A stretch of 64,000 bases of DNA, from NCBI RefSeq assembly GCF_008923185.1, contig NZ_WBMT01000004.1, positions 248,001 through 312,000 of the forward strand, read 5' to 3'. The notes below the pieces were generated by a model. It made no database searches, was not told the DNA's origin, and worked only from the letters and a program-made list of their open reading frames with translations. Both the position numbers and the translations under genes were made by a program. Positions 62,616 through 64,000 of this stretch are shown here, in pieces. Source of the DNA: Actinomadura rudentiformis. GTDB taxonomy: Bacteria; Actinomycetota; Actinomycetes; Streptosporangiales; Streptosporangiaceae. Each line of letters begins with the position of its first letter. Position 1 is the stretch's first letter.

Positions 62616-64000
62616 TCAGCTCAGGACGTTCTCGATCGTCGACAGCGCGAAGGCCACCGTGGAGTCGGCGGACATGGCGGTGCCGCGGCGGGTTGCCGCA
62701 GTGAACTTCTCGGAGCCCAGCGCGTTCCTGAGGAGACCGGCGGCCTCGGCCATGCCGTCGGCGTCCGCGCCGTAGGCGTCAGTGTTCGCGGCGCCCAGCG
62801 CACCCAGCAGTGTGGCCGCCTCCTCGTACGCGCCCATACCCACCAGGAGTTGCAGGAGGTTGCGCAGCGTCGTCCATTGGTGGTGCCAGACCTGCATGCG
62901 GTGCCAGCGGTTCACGGCGTGACGGAACGTCCGCAGGGCATCGGCCGGTCGTCCCGAACGCATGAGCAGCGCGGCAAGACCGACGTGGGCGACGTTCCCC
63001 ACGAACGCGCTGTTGATCGACTCCGCGATGGCGATCACGTCCTGGTAGCGCTTGCGCGCCTCGTCGGGATCGCTGTGGGACAGCACCTCCGCCTGGGTGT
63101 ACAGGGCCCACGCCATCGCATTCGGGTTGCCCATTCCCTTCGCGACGCGGAGTTGCTCATCGGCGATCGCGAGGCCGCCCGCCGGGTCGCCGGAGTACGT
63201 CCGGGCCAGTCCTTGGAACAGGAGCGCATTGAATTCGTACGGGGCGTCGCCATGGGCTCGGGCCGCCTGGAACATTTTCTCGGCGTGAGCGAAACAGTCG
63301 TCGAGGCGTCCCTCGTACAGCGCGACGGTGATTACTACCTTGAGCTGAGGAAACCGCTGTCGTTCGGGCAGGCCGGGGACACCCGCGAGCGCCGGCTCGG
63401 TCAGCGCGCGCGCACGCTCCAGTTCGCCTCGAAGAGTCAGCCCCTCCCCCACCGCCCCGCAGACGAGCGGGTAAAGGGGGTGGGTGTCAGCGCCGGGGAG
63501 TTGCAGGGCGGTCTCCCCCCAGGAGACCACCTCGTCCTGGAGCTGGCGGATCGAATAGGTGTGAAGCCCGGTGGACAGCCGGAGGGCAAGGCCGGTGTCC
63601 TTGTGCTCCACGGCCCACCGATGGGCGGCGCGCAGGTTGTCGAGGTCCGCATCGACCGCGGTCGTCCAACGGCCCTCGTGCGGTCCCCAGACGCCACGTT
63701 CGATTTCCTCGGCAAACCGGACGTAGTAGGCCGCGTGAGCGCTGTGGACCGCATGGAATTCGCCGCGTCCCTCCAGGAGTTCGCGGCCGTACGCGCGGAG
63801 CGTTTCCAGCATCGAGTAGCGGACCCGCCCAGCTGTCGAACCCGCCACGACCAGGGAGCTGTCCACCAGCGCGGTGAGCACATCAAGCAGCGATGGCTCC
63901 TCGCAGACCTGCTCGGCCGCGTCCAAGGTGAAGCCTCCGGCGAACACCGACAGCCTGGCGAACAGGCGTTGCTCCGCCGGGCTCAGCAGCGCGTAAGACC
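62616..64000 (-). CDS. C-terminal half of a large ATPase/TPR regulator (AfsR/LuxR-type), truncated by window end
   Basis: The frame is open through the window edge. 'SPAEQRLFARLSVFAGGFTL', 'LVDSSLVVAGSTAGRVRYSM' and 'LETLRAYGRELLEGRGE' are the conserved end of the NTPase module, followed by TPR helices ('DNLRAAHRWAVEHKDTGLAL' and onward). Proteins of this plan carry a BTAD or HTH at one end; that part is outside the window. Confidence 0.82.
   Translation of the reverse strand, partial: SYALLSPAEQRLFARLSVFAGGFTLDAAEQVCEEPSLLDVLTALVDSSLVVAGSTAGRVRYSMLETLRAYGRELLEGRGEFHAVHSAHAAYYVRFAEEIERGVWGPHEGRWTTAVDADLDNLRAAHRWAVEHKDTGLALRLSTGLHTYSIRQLQDEVVSWGETALQLPGADTHPLYPLVCGAVGEGLTLRGELERARALTEPALAGVPGLPERQRFPQLKVVITVALYEGRLDDCFAHAEKMFQAARAHGDAPYEFNALLFQGLARTYSGDPAGGLAIADEQLRVAKGMGNPNAMAWALYTQAEVLSHSDPDEARKRYQDVIAIAESINSAFVGNVAHVGLAALLMRSGRPADALRTFRHAVNRWHRMQVWHHQWTTLRNLLQLLVGMGAYEEAATLLGALGAANTDAYGADADGMAEAAGLLRNALGSEKFTAATRRGTAMSADSTVAFALSTIENVLS

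Overview
The window is about 70% G+C and reads as chromosome of a filamentous actinomycete, most likely Streptosporangiales (Nonomuraea/Actinomadura-like). The evidence is many GTG/TTG starts, 4-nt ATGA/GTGA overlaps, abundant TetR, ECF, MerR and AraC regulators, TPR regulators of the actinobacterial type, and an ECF42/DGPF pair. The taxonomic call is inference. No rRNA, tRNA or CRISPR array was seen.

Layout. 1-1.0 kb: end of a DUF4132 gene. 1.1-8.8 kb: aerobic phenylacetate degradation, with paaZ divergent from paaABCDE, an enoyl-CoA hydratase and a PaaR-like TetR gene. A TetR-type palindrome lies between paaZ and paaA, and a 26-codon stub marks a lost thiolase. 8.9-13.2 kb: a tightly overlapped minus-strand operon ends in an isoaspartyl-methyltransferase-like enzyme directly preceded by a 41-codon ORF. 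It is divergent from a TPR protein and a GNAT. I regard this as the best candidate for an undescribed RiPP-like (imiditide-like) system. 13.4-21.8 kb: WD40-like protein, Nudix, subtilisin, DGPF/ECF42 pair, serine hydrolase, DUF4240. 22-25.2 kb: duplicated peptidoglycan-binding genes, and a WD40-like gene bracketed by transposase fragments. 26.4-31.3 kb: a decayed SDR, a MIO-type ammonia-lyase/aminomutase and a flavin halogenase, that is, a fragment of natural-product biosynthesis riddled with tandem repeats. 32-45 kb: stress and regulatory genes (AKR/TetR, VOC, binding protein, SigG-type sigma factor, DHFR-like reductase, MerR-HEAT) mixed with gene fragments. 45.8-52.4 kb: PH-like membrane protein, decayed PP2C, and an ABC exporter divergent from a two-component system. 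53-64 kb: TetR/epimerase, XRE-cupin/methyltransferase, DinB, peroxiredoxin, FMN reductase/AraC, a broken AraC gene and the end of a large TPR regulator.

Two themes cut across the window. First, short G+C-rich tandem repeats have expanded at many unrelated loci, often in frame inside enzymes: 24 nt in paaD, 36 nt in the MIO enzyme, 15 nt in the halogenase, 21 nt in the ABC ATPase, and 17, 18 and 52 nt between genes. Second, many genes exist only as fragments (thiolase, SDR, transposase, nitroreductase, MarR, STAS, PP2C, I36-like inhibitor, AraC), so the region looks like an accessory zone in active decay.
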